From Polyangiaceae bacterium (GTDB taxonomy: Bacteria > Myxococcota_A > Polyangia > Polyangiales > Polyangiaceae): 40,745 nt of DNA. Below are positions 1-8,146 of the stretch, one piece after another (the first letter of the stretch is position 1; the number at the start of each line of letters is the position of its first letter). The DNA lies in assembly GCA_020849655.1 (NCBI GenBank), contig JADLFU010000233.1, positions 1 to 40,745 on the forward strand, read 5' to 3'. Under the pieces are notes generated by a model. The model worked only from the letters and a program-made list of their open reading frames with translations. It had not been told where the DNA came from and made no database searches. The position numbers were made by a program, and so were the translations under genes.

Positions 1-187
1 CCGTGATGCCGGGCTTCAGCTTGCCGAACGCGAACTCGTTCACGCCGTACGCGAACGTCGTGTAGATGCCGCCCGACGCGAGCTCGACCGGGACGGCCGT
101 GATCGAGTGGATCTTGTTGTTCGAGTCGTCGGTGCGGATGGACCCGATGCGCGCCGTCACCGGATCGTGGATGCCGACGACGCTCGA
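1..187 (-). pseudogene. Continuation of the left tandem lipoprotein gene beyond an in-frame TAG stop
   Basis: Reading the minus strand on past the TAG at 190-188 gives an uninterrupted frame to the window edge (SSVVGIHDPVTARIGS..., then YTTFAYGVNEFAFGKLKPG). It matches the C-terminal part of the neighbouring copy (1538-1724) almost residue for residue. In the neighbour the codon equivalent to the stop is AAG (Lys). This stretch is therefore the severed C-terminal domain of the gene at 188-1345, not a separate gene; the rest lies outside the window. Confidence 0.8.
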
Positions 188-1345
188 CTACTTCGCGACG
201 CCGAGCTGCAGATCCGAGAACTGGTTGCCCTCGACGGCGCCGAAGTCGAGGCCCGGCACGTTCGTCATCGCGTTGGCCCAGGTGACCGTCGCCTTGCCGC
301 TCGTCGCCGCCTGGCTCCCGAACGCGACGATGTCGAGCGCCTTCTCCTGGCCCGCGCCGTCGGTGTCGTAGATGACCAGCGTGTAGACCTGGCCGGCGGG
401 CACGTTGAGCGCGTAGAAGCCGCCGGCCCCGCCGGGCAGCTTCGTCGACGGGGTGTCGCAGTTGGTCGCGTCGCCCTTCACGAAGCGGAACTCGTAGTTG
501 CCCCCCACCGGGAACTCGAAATACGTGGAGACCGTCGGGAAGTAGAACTCGCCCGGATCGCCCGCGTCGCGGAAGATCTGGGTCGCGTCGCCGGACGAGC
601 TGGTGTCCCAGTTCGTCGAGCCGGCCGCGCGGATGCACACGTCGTACGCCGTCTGGGCCGCCGATGGCGCCAGCTGCGCGAAGCGGACGTAGCCCTTCGC
701 CGGCTCGATCGTGCCGGGCGCGGTGCACTTGGCGCTCGCCGCGTCGCAGATCTCGCCGCTCGCGCAGGTCTTCTCGGTGGTGACCGAGGAGCCCGACGCG
801 TCGCACTTCTGGAGCGCCTGGCCCGCGCAGCTGTACTCGCCGGGCGTGCAGCTGAAGGCCGCGCCACCCGCGCCCGCCGCGCCCGCCGCAGCGCCACCAG
901 CGCCCGCCGCAGCGCCGCCAGCGCCCGCCGCAGCGCCACCAGCGCCCGCCGCAGCGCCGCCAGCGCCCGCCGCAGCGCCGCCAGCGCCCGCCGCAGCGCC
1001 GCCAGCGCCCGAAGCTCCGCCAGCGCCCGCCGCAGCGCCCGCCGCACCAGACGCACCAGACGCGCCGGCCGTCGATCCGCCGGCGCCGGCCGTCGATCCG
1101 CCAGCGCCGGCCGTCGATCCGCCAGCGCCGGCCGTCGATCCGCCAGCGCCGGCCGTCGATCCGCCAGCGCCGGCCGTCGATCCACCCGCACCCGCCTTGC
1201 TGCCGCCGCTGCCACCCGAGACGCTGCCCGCGCTGCCCGACGCGCCGGCCGCGCCCGCGCTCTCCTCGGCCACGCAGGCCACGCTGAACATCGACGCGCC
1301 CGCGAGCGCCACACCACACATCACGACAAAGGCTGAGTTACGCAT
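188..1345 (-). CDS. Secreted lipoprotein with Gly/Ala repeats, Cys-rich module and DUF4397-like domain; truncated by a premature TAG
   Basis: 385 residues from an ATG preceded by a clear GGAGG ribosome site. The first 24 residues are a lipoprotein signal (MRNSAFVVMCGVALAGASMF, then SVAC with Cys24). Next comes about 140 residues of low-complexity linker: six copies of a Gly-Ser-Thr-Ala 7-mer and then seven of an Ala/Gly 7-mer. A six-Cys module (about residues 164-207, CTPGEYSC...KC) and a beta-rich domain with YVRFAQLAPSA...YDVCIRAAGS follow, resembling DUF4397 surface proteins. The frame ends at a TAG where the tandem copy has Lys, and coding similarity continues after it, so the product is probably a truncated surface protein or a young pseudogene. 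Function unknown. Confidence 0.75.
   Translation of the reverse strand: MRNSAFVVMCGVALAGASMFSVACVAEESAGAAGASGSAGSVSGGSGGSKAGAGGSTAGAGGSTAGAGGSTAGAGGSTAGAGGSTAGAGGSTAGASGASGAAGAAAGAGGASGAGGAAAGAGGAAAGAGGAAAGAGGAAAGAGGAAAGAGGAAAGAAGAGGAAFSCTPGEYSCAGQALQKCDASGSSVTTEKTCASGEICDAASAKCTAPGTIEPAKGYVRFAQLAPSAAQTAYDVCIRAAGSTNWDTSSSGDATQIFRDAGDPGEFYFPTVSTYFEFPVGGNYEFRFVKGDATNCDTPSTKLPGGAGGFYALNVPAGQVYTLVIYDTDGAGQEKALDIVAFGSQAATSGKATVTWANAMTNVPGLDFGAVEGNQFSDLQLGVAK
868..1190 (-). repeat. Two blocks of 21-bp coding repeats
   Basis: Positions about 1069-1190 hold six copies of a 21-base unit (gccgtcgatccgccagcgccg on plus), encoding GGSTAGA. Positions about 868-1020 hold about seven copies of a different 21-base unit encoding AGAGGAA. 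Units within a block are almost identical, which fits recent slippage or unequal exchange. Confidence 0.85.
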
Positions 1346-1398
1346 GAATCCTCCAGGGTTGATTTCGTAAGGCGGGCTGCCCCGCGCGGATGGGTTAG

Positions 1399-1446
1399 CA
1401 CGAGACACGAACGGCGGGCCACAGGGGCCCGCCGCCACGTGTCGTG
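1399..1446 (-). terminator. Long hairpin after the right tandem lipoprotein gene
   Basis: An 8-bp perfect inner stem (ggcgggcc, 1413-1420, with ggcccgcc, 1426-1433) sits inside an outer stem (cacgagacacg, 1399-1409, with cgtgtcgtg, 1438-1446, one bulged base). It begins about 14 bases past the stop of the gene at 1461-2588. There is no U-tract, as is common in high-GC genomes, so it is either an intrinsic-type terminator or an mRNA 3' stabiliser. Confidence 0.55.
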
Positions 1447-1460
1447 GGTCGGAGCGACCG

Positions 1461-2588
1461 TCAGGGCGCGGAGTAGACGCAGCCCGCGGCGATGGTGGTC
1501 GTGCCGCTCACGGTGTCGAGGCCGACGTCGTTGCAGACGGTGATGCCGGGCTTCAGCTTGCCGACCGCGAACTCGTTCACGCCGTACGCGAACGTCGTGT
1601 ACGTGCCGCCCGCCGCGAGCGCGACGTCGGTCGCGGTGACCGAGTGGATCTTGTTGGCGCTGTCGTCGGTGCGGATCGAGCCGATGCGCGCCGTCACCGG
1701 ATCGTGGACGCCGGTCGTGCTCGACTTCTTCTTCACGTCGAGCTGCAGGTCGGAGAACTGGTTGCCCGTCACGCTGCCGAAGTCGAGCCCGGGGACGTTC
1801 GTCATGGCGTTCGCCCAGGTGACCGTCGCCTTGCCGGCGGTGGGCGCCTGGTTCCCGAACGCGACGATGTCGAGCGCCTTCTCCTGGCCCGAGCCGTCGG
1901 TGTCATAGACGACCAGCGTGTAGACGACGCCGGACGGGACGGTGAGCGCGTAGAACCCGCCCGCGCCGCCGGGGAGCTTCGTCGACGGGGTGTTGCAGTC
2001 GGGCGCGTCGCCCTTGACGAAGCGGAACTCGTAGTTGCCGCCGGCCGGGAACTCGAAATACGTCGAGACCGACGGGTAGTAGAACTCGCCCTCGTCGCCC
2101 GCGTCCTTGAAGATGCGGGAGGCGTCGCCGGACGCGCTCGTGTCCCAGTTGGTCGAGCCCGCGCCGCGGATGCAGACGTCGTAGGCGCTCTGGAGCGCCG
2201 ACGGCGCCATCTGCGCGAAGCGGACGTACGCCCTCGCCGGATCGAGCGTGCCCGTCGAGCCGCCGCCCGAACCACCGGCCGTCGAGCCAGCCGAGCCGCC
2301 CGCCGTCGAGCCAGCCGCGCCGCCCGCCGTCGAGCCAGCCGAGCCGCCCGCCGTCGAGCCAGCCGAGCCGCCCGCCGTCGAGCCGGCCGCGCCGCCCGCC
2401 GTCGAGCCGGCAGCGCCCGCCGTCGTCGAGCCGCCGGAGCCCGCCGCGGTCGAGCCGCCCGCCGTGCTGCCGGCCGAGCCGCCGGAGCCCGCCGTGCCGG
2501 CGCTCTCCTCGGCCGTGCAGGCCACGCTCATCATCGAGACGCCCGCGAGCGCCGCACCAAACATCGCAACAAAGGCAGAATTACGCAT
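1461..2588 (-). CDS. Secreted lipoprotein with Gly/Ser/Thr repeats and DUF4397-like domain (intact tandem copy)
   Basis: 375 residues, ATG with GGAGG nine bases upstream. The lipoprotein signal MRNSAFVAMFGAALAGVSMM with SVAC (Cys24) nearly equals that of the left copy. A linker of 8-residue Gly-Gly-Ser-Ala-Gly-Ser-Thr-Ala type repeats follows, then the domain beginning YVRFAQMAPSALQSAYDVCI and continuing through VVYDTDGSGQEKALDIVAFG to the end. It lacks the six-Cys module present in the left copy. The C-terminal third (HDPVTARIGSIRTDDS...) shows what the left copy lost at its TAG. Probably displayed on the outer membrane; ligand unknown. Confidence 0.85.
   Translation of the reverse strand: MRNSAFVAMFGAALAGVSMMSVACTAEESAGTAGSGGSAGSTAGGSTAAGSGGSTTAGAAGSTAGGAAGSTAGGSAGSTAGGSAGSTAGGAAGSTAGGSAGSTAGGSGGGSTGTLDPARAYVRFAQMAPSALQSAYDVCIRGAGSTNWDTSASGDASRIFKDAGDEGEFYYPSVSTYFEFPAGGNYEFRFVKGDAPDCNTPSTKLPGGAGGFYALTVPSGVVYTLVVYDTDGSGQEKALDIVAFGNQAPTAGKATVTWANAMTNVPGLDFGSVTGNQFSDLQLDVKKKSSTTGVHDPVTARIGSIRTDDSANKIHSVTATDVALAAGGTYTTFAYGVNEFAVGKLKPGITVCNDVGLDTVSGTTTIAAGCVYSAP
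2272..2415 (-). repeat. 24-bp coding repeats in the right tandem lipoprotein
   Basis: About six copies of gccgtcgagccagccgagccgccc (24 bases) with scattered substitutions, encoding an 8-residue Gly/Ser/Ala/Thr unit. Unit length (24) and sequence differ from the 21-bp units of the left copy at the same place in the protein, so the linkers expanded independently after duplication. Confidence 0.8.
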
Positions 2589-2728
2589 GGATCCTCCGGG
2601 TATGCAGGCCTGGCCCGCTGGGTTGCCAGGGGCATGGACGAGCCGCCCCCTCGATTCGATACACGCCTTCGTACGCGGTTGCGCACAAACTTTCCACCCC
2701 TGTCGTGATTTTTGTCGGCGACCGGACG

Positions 2729-2744
2729 CCGCGGTTGACCGCGG
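2729..2744. promoter_or_regulatory. Perfect inverted repeat in the divergent intergenic region
   Basis: CCGCGG-TTGA-CCGCGG lies between the minus-strand lipoprotein (start 2588) and the plus-strand lipoprotein (start 2770). A 6-bp-arm palindrome in a divergent promoter region could be an operator; in DNA this GC-rich it could also be chance. Confidence 0.3.
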
Positions 2745-2769
2745 GCCGCGGACTTGCGAAGCCGCCGGC

Positions 2770-3912
2770 ATGCGCGCCGCTCGCTGGGTCGTCACGGTCG
2801 GGTCGATGCTCGGGCTGCTGCTGACGGCGTGCGGAGGCGGCGGAGACGACGCCCCGCCGAGCAACGCGGGCGCGGGAGGCAGCGGCGCGGGCGGCGCGGG
2901 TTCGGGCGGCGCGGCGGGGGCCGCGGGCGGGACGAGCGGGATCGCGTGCGTCGAGGACGGCGCGCTCGACGTCGGCGGCCTGTTCGCCGTGAAGGTGCGG
3001 CTCGAGGTGACGATGAAGAGCGATCCCGCCGCGGTCGTCAGCGTCTGCCCGGCGGACCAGCGCGGCGCGGCCGATCTCGTCGGCATCGTGCGCGTCTCGC
3101 AGAGCGGCACCACGGTCGACGCGCTCGACACCATCGTCTGCGACGTCACGCTGCCGCCCGTCACCGCCATCGCCGGCTCGTGCTCCGCGGGGCAGAAGGG
3201 CACCGTCGCCACGCAGGTGTCGCTGTCGAAGGCGCTCATCGCCCAGGTGCCGAAGGTGAGGCCGAAGACGGTGAAGGCCACGCTCGGCGGCACCGCGCCG
3301 GGCGCGACGTTCGAGCCGGAGCGGCTCGTCTTCATCCTCGGCTCGAAGGCCGCGTCCGCCGACGGGATGGCGAAGTGGAAGGACACGTCGAGCTCGTCAC
3401 CCTGCAACTCGCTCACGAAGCCGCTCGGCACGTCGATGGACTGCGAGGTGATGTGCGTCTCCGACTGCGGCGACGTCGTGGACGCCGACCAGGACGGCTA
3501 CCCCGGCGCGAGCTTCGACGTCTGCGGGCGCGGCGACGAGCCGCCGGGCGCGCTCTGCAACACCGACGATCCGTCGGAGCCGGGCGTCACGCTGCAGGGC
3601 AAGGCGTTCGTCGACTTCGTGATCGATCCGCAGCTCTCGGGCGTCGCGAAGAGCTCGTGCGAGATCGCGGGCGGCGCCGACGCTTCCATCCGCTACAACG
3701 TGCTCGGCGCGAACGTGAGGCTCTCGGGCTCGCTCCTGCCCGTCGGCTCCGTCATCACGTCGATCCCGGCGTTCGAGGTCGTGAAGGAGACGAGCAAGTA
3801 CCGCGCGGTGCGCGTCGACGGCAAGCACGCCGCGCCCGACTGGAAGCTCGATTTCTCCGATCCGGCGAGCGCGTGTGACGCGCTCCGCAAGAACGCGTCG
3901 AGCGTGTTTTGA
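2770..3912 (+). CDS. Predicted lipoprotein, function unknown
   Basis: 380 residues from ATG. The lipoprotein signal is MRAARWVVTVGSMLGLLLTAC (Cys21), followed by a Gly-rich spacer (NAGAGGSGAGGAGSGGAAGA). The remainder is a globular, probably beta-rich region with several Cys (VEDGALDVGGLFAVKVRLEV...) and an Asp-rich stretch, DADQDGYPGASFDVCGRGDE, near residue 240 that looks like a thrombospondin type-3/EF-hand-type calcium loop. I do not recognise the family. The stop overlaps a possible TTG start for the RNase J gene (TTGA), so the genes may be cotranscribed. Confidence 0.8.
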   Translation: MRAARWVVTVGSMLGLLLTACGGGGDDAPPSNAGAGGSGAGGAGSGGAAGAAGGTSGIACVEDGALDVGGLFAVKVRLEVTMKSDPAAVVSVCPADQRGAADLVGIVRVSQSGTTVDALDTIVCDVTLPPVTAIAGSCSAGQKGTVATQVSLSKALIAQVPKVRPKTVKATLGGTAPGATFEPERLVFILGSKAASADGMAKWKDTSSSSPCNSLTKPLGTSMDCEVMCVSDCGDVVDADQDGYPGASFDVCGRGDEPPGALCNTDDPSEPGVTLQGKAFVDFVIDPQLSGVAKSSCEIAGGADASIRYNVLGANVRLSGSLLPVGSVITSIPAFEVVKETSKYRAVRVDGKHAAPDWKLDFSDPASACDALRKNASSVF

Positions 3913-3926
3913 GCGAGCGCCCGGCG

Positions 3927-5573
3927 ATGCGCGTCGTCCCGCTCGGCGGGCTCGGCGAGATCGGGATGAACTGCCTCGCGCTCGAGGTGGGCGACGACAT
4001 CCTCGTCGTCGACTGCGGCGTGTCGTTCCCCCGGAGCGACCTCGGCGTCGACACGTACCACCCCGACCTCCGCTGGCTCGAGGCCCGGCGATCGCGGGTG
4101 CGAGGGCTCGTGCTCACGCACGGCCACGAGGATCACATCGGCGCGGTGCCGTACTTCGCGGGGCGCTTCGACGTGCCGGTGTGGGGGCCGAGGTACGCGC
4201 TCGAGCTCGTGCGGCGGCGGCTGGAGGAGCACGACTTCAGGAAGGGCGAGGTCGATCTGCGCGAGTCGAGCCCGCGCCGCCGGTTCGAGGTGGGCGGGTT
4301 CGAGGTCGAGCCGGTGCGGGTCGCGCACTCGATCGCCGACGCGACGGCGCTCGCGATCCGCACGCGCGCGGGCACGGTCGTGCACACGGGCGATTTCAAG
4401 CTCGACGACGACGCCGACGCCGACGAGCGCACCGACGAGGCGCGCCTCGCGGAGCTGGGCGACGAGGGCGTGCGCCTGCTCCTCTCCGACAGCACGAACA
4501 TCGACTCGCACGGGCGCTCGGCGAGCGAGCGGACGGCGGCGAGCGCGCTCCGGACCGCCGTCGAGGGCGCCAAGGGGCGCGTCGTCGTCGGGCTGTTCTC
4601 GTCGAACCTCGCGCGGCTGCGGGCGCTCGGCGAGATCGCGCGGGCGACGGGGCGACGGCTCGGGCTCTTCGGGCGGAGCGTCGCGACGCACGCGCGCATC
4701 GCGCGGGAGCTCGGCCTGCTGGACTGGCCGAGCGATCTCGTCGCGAGCGAGGACGACGTCGGACGCCTGCCGCGCGCGGCGGTGCTCGCGCTCGCAGGCG
4801 GGACGCAAGCAGAGGCGCCCGCGGCGCTGTCGAGGCTCGCGCGCCGAGAGCACCCGCGGCTCTCCCTCGACGCCGGCGACCGCGTGATCCTGTCGGCGCG
4901 GGTCATCCCTGGCCACGAGCCCGCGGTGGCCGAGATGCTCGGGGGGTTCCTGCGGCAGGGCGTCGAGGTGCGCGATCACCGCTCCGATCCGGGCGTCCAC
5001 GTCTCCGGGCACGCGCAGCGCGACGAGCAGGCGCGGATGATCGAGCTCGTCCGGCCGCGGGGCTTCGTCCCGGTGCACGGCACCGTGCCGCACCTGTACG
5101 GGCACGCCGCGCTCGCCCGCGACCTCGGCGTCGAGGAGGTGCTGGTGCTCGAGAACGGCGAGATCGGCGCGCTCGACGACGAGGTCGCGCTCGACAAGTC
5201 GACCGATCGCGCGCAGGCGGGCAAGGTCGCGACGTGGATGGGCGACGAGGTGGCCCCGGGCGTGCTGCTCGACCGGCAGGGCATCGCGCGGAGCGGCGTC
5301 GTGTTCGTCACGGTGACGGTCGACTCCCAGGGGCGCCCCCTCGCGCGGCCGACCCTGTCGACGCGGGGGGTGATCGACGAGGCGGAGGAGCCCGAGCTGC
5401 TCGCGGAGGTGGCGCAGGAGATCGAGCAGCGCGTGGCGACGGCGGGCCGGGGCCGCGGGCGCGCGACCGATGACGACGTGATCGAGGCGGCGCGGACGGC
5501 CGCGCGGCGCGCGTTCGATCACGCGGTCGGTCGCCGGCCGATCACGAGCGTGCACGTCGTGAGGGCCCGATGA
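3927..5573 (+). CDS. rnj: Ribonuclease J (metallo-beta-lactamase/beta-CASP RNase)
   Basis: 548 residues from ATG 3927; an in-frame TTG at 3909 would add six residues and overlap the previous stop. ATG is preferred because RNase J proteins start directly at the sequence equivalent to MRVVPLGGLGEIGMN; neither start has a strong ribosome site. The signature THGHEDHIGA gives the zinc ligands. HS near VRVAHSIAD, HTGDFKLD, the beta-CASP region, SGHAQRDEQ and PVHGT are in the usual order, and a C-terminal domain is present. The enzyme processes and degrades RNA (5'-3' exo and endo activity). Its last four bases (ATGA) overlap the CHAD gene start, implying translational coupling. Confidence 0.92.
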   Translation: MRVVPLGGLGEIGMNCLALEVGDDILVVDCGVSFPRSDLGVDTYHPDLRWLEARRSRVRGLVLTHGHEDHIGAVPYFAGRFDVPVWGPRYALELVRRRLEEHDFRKGEVDLRESSPRRRFEVGGFEVEPVRVAHSIADATALAIRTRAGTVVHTGDFKLDDDADADERTDEARLAELGDEGVRLLLSDSTNIDSHGRSASERTAASALRTAVEGAKGRVVVGLFSSNLARLRALGEIARATGRRLGLFGRSVATHARIARELGLLDWPSDLVASEDDVGRLPRAAVLALAGGTQAEAPAALSRLARREHPRLSLDAGDRVILSARVIPGHEPAVAEMLGGFLRQGVEVRDHRSDPGVHVSGHAQRDEQARMIELVRPRGFVPVHGTVPHLYGHAALARDLGVEEVLVLENGEIGALDDEVALDKSTDRAQAGKVATWMGDEVAPGVLLDRQGIARSGVVFVTVTVDSQGRPLARPTLSTRGVIDEAEEPELLAEVAQEIEQRVATAGRGRGRATDDDVIEAARTAARRAFDHAVGRRPITSVHVVRAR

Positions 5574-6403
5574 CCTCGCCGCCGACGCTCACGATCGCGG
5601 CGGTGCTCGTCCCCGCGCTGCGAGGGCTGTCCCACGAGCTCGAGGAGGTGACGCCGCGCCTCTCGACGGACGATCCCGAGGCCATCCACGATCTGCGCGT
5701 GACGCTGCGCCGGCTGCGCTCGCTCCTCCGCCCGGCCCGCCGCATTTTCGGCAGATTTCACGCTGATTTCGTGCGCGCGGAGCTCGGCCGCGTCGCAGAG
5801 CAGACGGGCGCGCTCCGCGACGAGGAGGCGCTGCACGAGACGCTGGCGCGCGTCGCCGTGACCCCGCGGCTGCGCGCGCTCACGGCGAGGCTCGGTCGTG
5901 CGCGGGCGGCCGGCGCGCGGGCGCGGCGGCGCGTGTTCCTGCGGGCGGTCGAGGGCGGCGAGCTGCTCGAGGCGCGCCGCACGCTCGACGCGCTCCTGCA
6001 CCTCCCGATCGACCCGCGCCGCGATCGTGACGGCCGGAAGTTCGCGGCCCGCGCGGTCGCGCGCGCGGTCGCCGAGGTCGAGCGCCTCGGCCTCCCGGTC
6101 GACGGCGACGTGGCGGGCCTGCACGAGCTGCGCATCGCCCACAAGCGCGTGCGGTACCTCGTGATGGGCCTCGCGCCGCTGCTCGGCGACGCGGCGGAGC
6201 CGCTGAGGAGGCAGGCGGAGCGCGCGCAGAAGCGCCTGGGGGACGTGCACGATCTCGACGTCGCGGGCGCGGTGATCGCGCGGAGCCGGTGCCTCGACGC
6301 GACCGAGCGCTCCAGCCTGGGGGCGGCCATCACGCGCGCGCGCGCGGTCGCGCTCGCGCGGTTCCACGACGCGCGCCTGGCGACCACGGAGGTGAGCCCA
6401 TGA
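5570..6403 (+). CDS. CHAD domain protein
   Basis: 277 residues. The CHAD alpha-helical domain fills the protein, with the conserved basic helices AIHDLRVTLRRLRSLLRPAR near residue 40 and LHELRIAHKRVRYLVMGLAPLL near residue 185. CHAD domains bind inorganic polyphosphate through such His/Arg/Lys surfaces. No CYTH triphosphatase domain is attached and none is seen nearby. It starts inside the RNase J stop (ATGA) and its own stop overlaps the next start in the same way, so it is the middle gene of a coupled operon. A short AT-rich run of codons (5744-5770: ATT, AGA, TTT, GCT, GAT) is unusual for this genome. Confidence 0.88.
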   Translation: MTSPPTLTIAAVLVPALRGLSHELEEVTPRLSTDDPEAIHDLRVTLRRLRSLLRPARRIFGRFHADFVRAELGRVAEQTGALRDEEALHETLARVAVTPRLRALTARLGRARAAGARARRRVFLRAVEGGELLEARRTLDALLHLPIDPRRDRDGRKFAARAVARAVAEVERLGLPVDGDVAGLHELRIAHKRVRYLVMGLAPLLGDAAEPLRRQAERAQKRLGDVHDLDVAGAVIARSRCLDATERSSLGAAITRARAVALARFHDARLATTEVSP

Positions 6404-6948
6404 GCGAGCTCGACGACCTGCGCGCGCGCGTCGCCGCCCTCGAGACCGAGAACCGCGCGCTCACCGAGGGCGCGGCGCCTGCCGCGGGGGCGCCGCCGGT
6501 CGCGGGCCGCAAGGTGCTCGTCTTCTTCTTCGGGATGCTCGCGCTCGCGTTCGCGATCGCGCTCAGCCTCTGGTGGGCGGCGAAGCGCACGGCCGAGCAC
6601 CGCGCGACGAAGCGCGCCGTGGCGGCGGCGGGGCGCGTCGACGCCGCCGGGCGCGCGCTCGGCGAGGAGCTGCTGCGCTGCTTCGGCGACAAGGACGTCG
6701 AGGGCGTGACGCTGAAGGTGCGGGTGAAGCTGCTCCCGACGGGGCAGACGGTGCTGCTCGACGCCTCGAGCGATCCGCCCGACGAGAAGCTCGTGCCCTG
6801 CGCGCGGCAGGGCGCGCACCAGCCGAAGGTCTCCGAGTCCAGGGCGGACGACGTCGTCGACGTCGAGGCGAAGGCGGTCGGGGGGCGCGAGCCCGACGGC
6901 GCGAAGAGCGTGCGCGTGTCCTGGTCGCAGCGCCCGGCGGCGCGCTGA
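6400..6948 (+). CDS. Single-pass membrane protein with N-terminal coiled coil
   Basis: 182 residues with a strong GGAGGTGAG site a few bases ahead of ATG. Residues 1-23 form a short heptad-like coiled coil (LDDLRARVAALETENRALTE). After a Pro/Ala spacer there is one membrane helix (VLVFFFGMLALAFAIALSLWW, about 41-61). The rest is a soluble domain with two Cys (LLRCFGDKDVEG and LVPCARQGA) that may pair. No family recognised. Start and the CHAD stop overlap as ATGA, so it is the third gene of the RNase J operon. Confidence 0.8.
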   Translation: MSELDDLRARVAALETENRALTEGAAPAAGAPPVAGRKVLVFFFGMLALAFAIALSLWWAAKRTAEHRATKRAVAAAGRVDAAGRALGEELLRCFGDKDVEGVTLKVRVKLLPTGQTVLLDASSDPPDEKLVPCARQGAHQPKVSESRADDVVDVEAKAVGGREPDGAKSVRVSWSQRPAAR

Positions 6949-6951
6949 CGC

Positions 6952-8094
6952 CTACGACTCCATCCGCGGCCCGGCGCGCAGCCAGTGGCGCGCCGCCTCG
7001 ACGCCGGCGTCGTGCATCGCCGTCATCGCGCGGCGCTCGAAGTACAGGTAGGAGCCCGCGTTGAACGTGCGGCTCGTCCGCGGGCGGACGGGCTCGAGCA
7101 GCTCGACGACGGCGAGCTCGGGATCTCGCCCCGCGCGCGCGACGTGGTTGCGCGACAGGAGCAGCTTCTTGTCGGTGTTGTACGCGTTCTCGAGGAACGA
7201 GTCGGCCAGCCGCTCGACCGCGGCGCCGAAGGTTGGCAGCCCCGGCGCCGTCCCAAGGCCGCCCGACGTCACGAGCACCGGCAACACACGGCGCGCGCCG
7301 AGCGCGACCGCGGGCGCGATGGGGGTGTTGACCAGGAGCCCGCCGTCCCACAACAGCTCGCCGCCCACCTGCACGGGGTTGAACAGCAGCGGGATGCTCG
7401 CCGACGCGAGCACCATGTCGAGCGTGATCTCGTCGACGACGCGGTAGTGCGCCGCGGCCTCGGCGCTGCGCTTCGCGGGGGGCGCGTTGACGATGCGCAC
7501 GACGCCGCCCGTGCGCACGTCGACGGTGTTGATCGCGAGGCGCACCTTCGTCCCGCGGAGCGTGTCGCGCCCGATCGCGCGGCGCAGGTGCTCGCGCACG
7601 GGCGACGTGTCGAACAGGTAGGACGTGGTGATGCGATCGAGCGCGTCGCTGACGAGGTCGAACCTCGCCGTCAGGAGGTACTCGAGCAGCATCGAGGGGC
7701 CCGTGCCGCTCGCGAACCAGCGGTGCTGGCGCAGCACCTTCGCGAGGATGCGCGCCTCGCGGCCGCGGCGCCAGAACGGCCGCAGCGGCTCGTTCAGGAG
7801 CAGCCGCCCGACCGCGCGCTCGAGCGACCGGAAGAACACCGGGTTCGCGCGGACCGGCGGCGCGTCGGCGAGCCCCAGCCAGAACTCGAGCATGTCGCGC
7901 GGCGCGAGCCCGGCCGCGATGAGCGCGCCGTTCAGCGCGCCGGCCGACGTCCCGCTGACGACGGCGGGCGCGCGGACGCCGCCCTCCTCGTGGAGCACCT
8001 TCCATACGCCGACCTGAAAAGCGCCGCGCGCGCCGCCGCCGGAGAGCACGAGCCCGAGCGGCGACCGCTCGTCTGTGAGGAGAGCTTGGGGCAC
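6952..8094 (-). CDS. Patatin-like phospholipase
   Basis: 380 residues, GTG start. Family hallmarks are all visible: oxyanion hole GGGARG (residues 19-24), nucleophile elbow GTSAG with Ser50, and the dyad Asp250 in WDGGLLVNTP. These enzymes hydrolyse acyl esters of phospholipids or other lipids with a Ser-Asp dyad. No signal peptide is seen, so a cytosolic or injected location is possible. It is convergent with the RNase J operon (stops 4 bases apart) and has no visible partner. A GGTAGCGG motif lies just upstream of the GTG and no Shine-Dalgarno is obvious. Confidence 0.9.
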   Translation of the reverse strand: MPQALLTDERSPLGLVLSGGGARGAFQVGVWKVLHEEGGVRAPAVVSGTSAGALNGALIAAGLAPRDMLEFWLGLADAPPVRANPVFFRSLERAVGRLLLNEPLRPFWRRGREARILAKVLRQHRWFASGTGPSMLLEYLLTARFDLVSDALDRITTSYLFDTSPVREHLRRAIGRDTLRGTKVRLAINTVDVRTGGVVRIVNAPPAKRSAEAAAHYRVVDEITLDMVLASASIPLLFNPVQVGGELLWDGGLLVNTPIAPAVALGARRVLPVLVTSGGLGTAPGLPTFGAAVERLADSFLENAYNTDKKLLLSRNHVARAGRDPELAVVELLEPVRPRTSRTFNAGSYLYFERRAMTAMHDAGVEAARHWLRAGPRMES

Positions 8095-8146
8095 GCGGCA
8101 CCGCTACCGCGCGCGCGCGCCGCCGGGCCAGTTTCTCGCGCGGGTG

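Noticed and set aside
1..190. Pyrrolysine-like or amber recoding to explain TAG in two genes
   Set aside because: TAG ends at least two intact genes in the window (20437 and 38182), and no tRNA or synthetase gene for recoding is present; mutation is simpler.
868..1190. Tandem repeats as a CRISPR array
   Set aside because: Units are contiguous without unique spacers and keep a coding frame; they are protein repeats.
107..1336. Long plus-strand frame opposite the left lipoprotein, rich in Arg/Ala repeats
   Set aside because: It is antisense to a gene with signal peptide, ribosome site and a paralogue; its composition is the reverse-frame shadow of Gly/Ala repeats.
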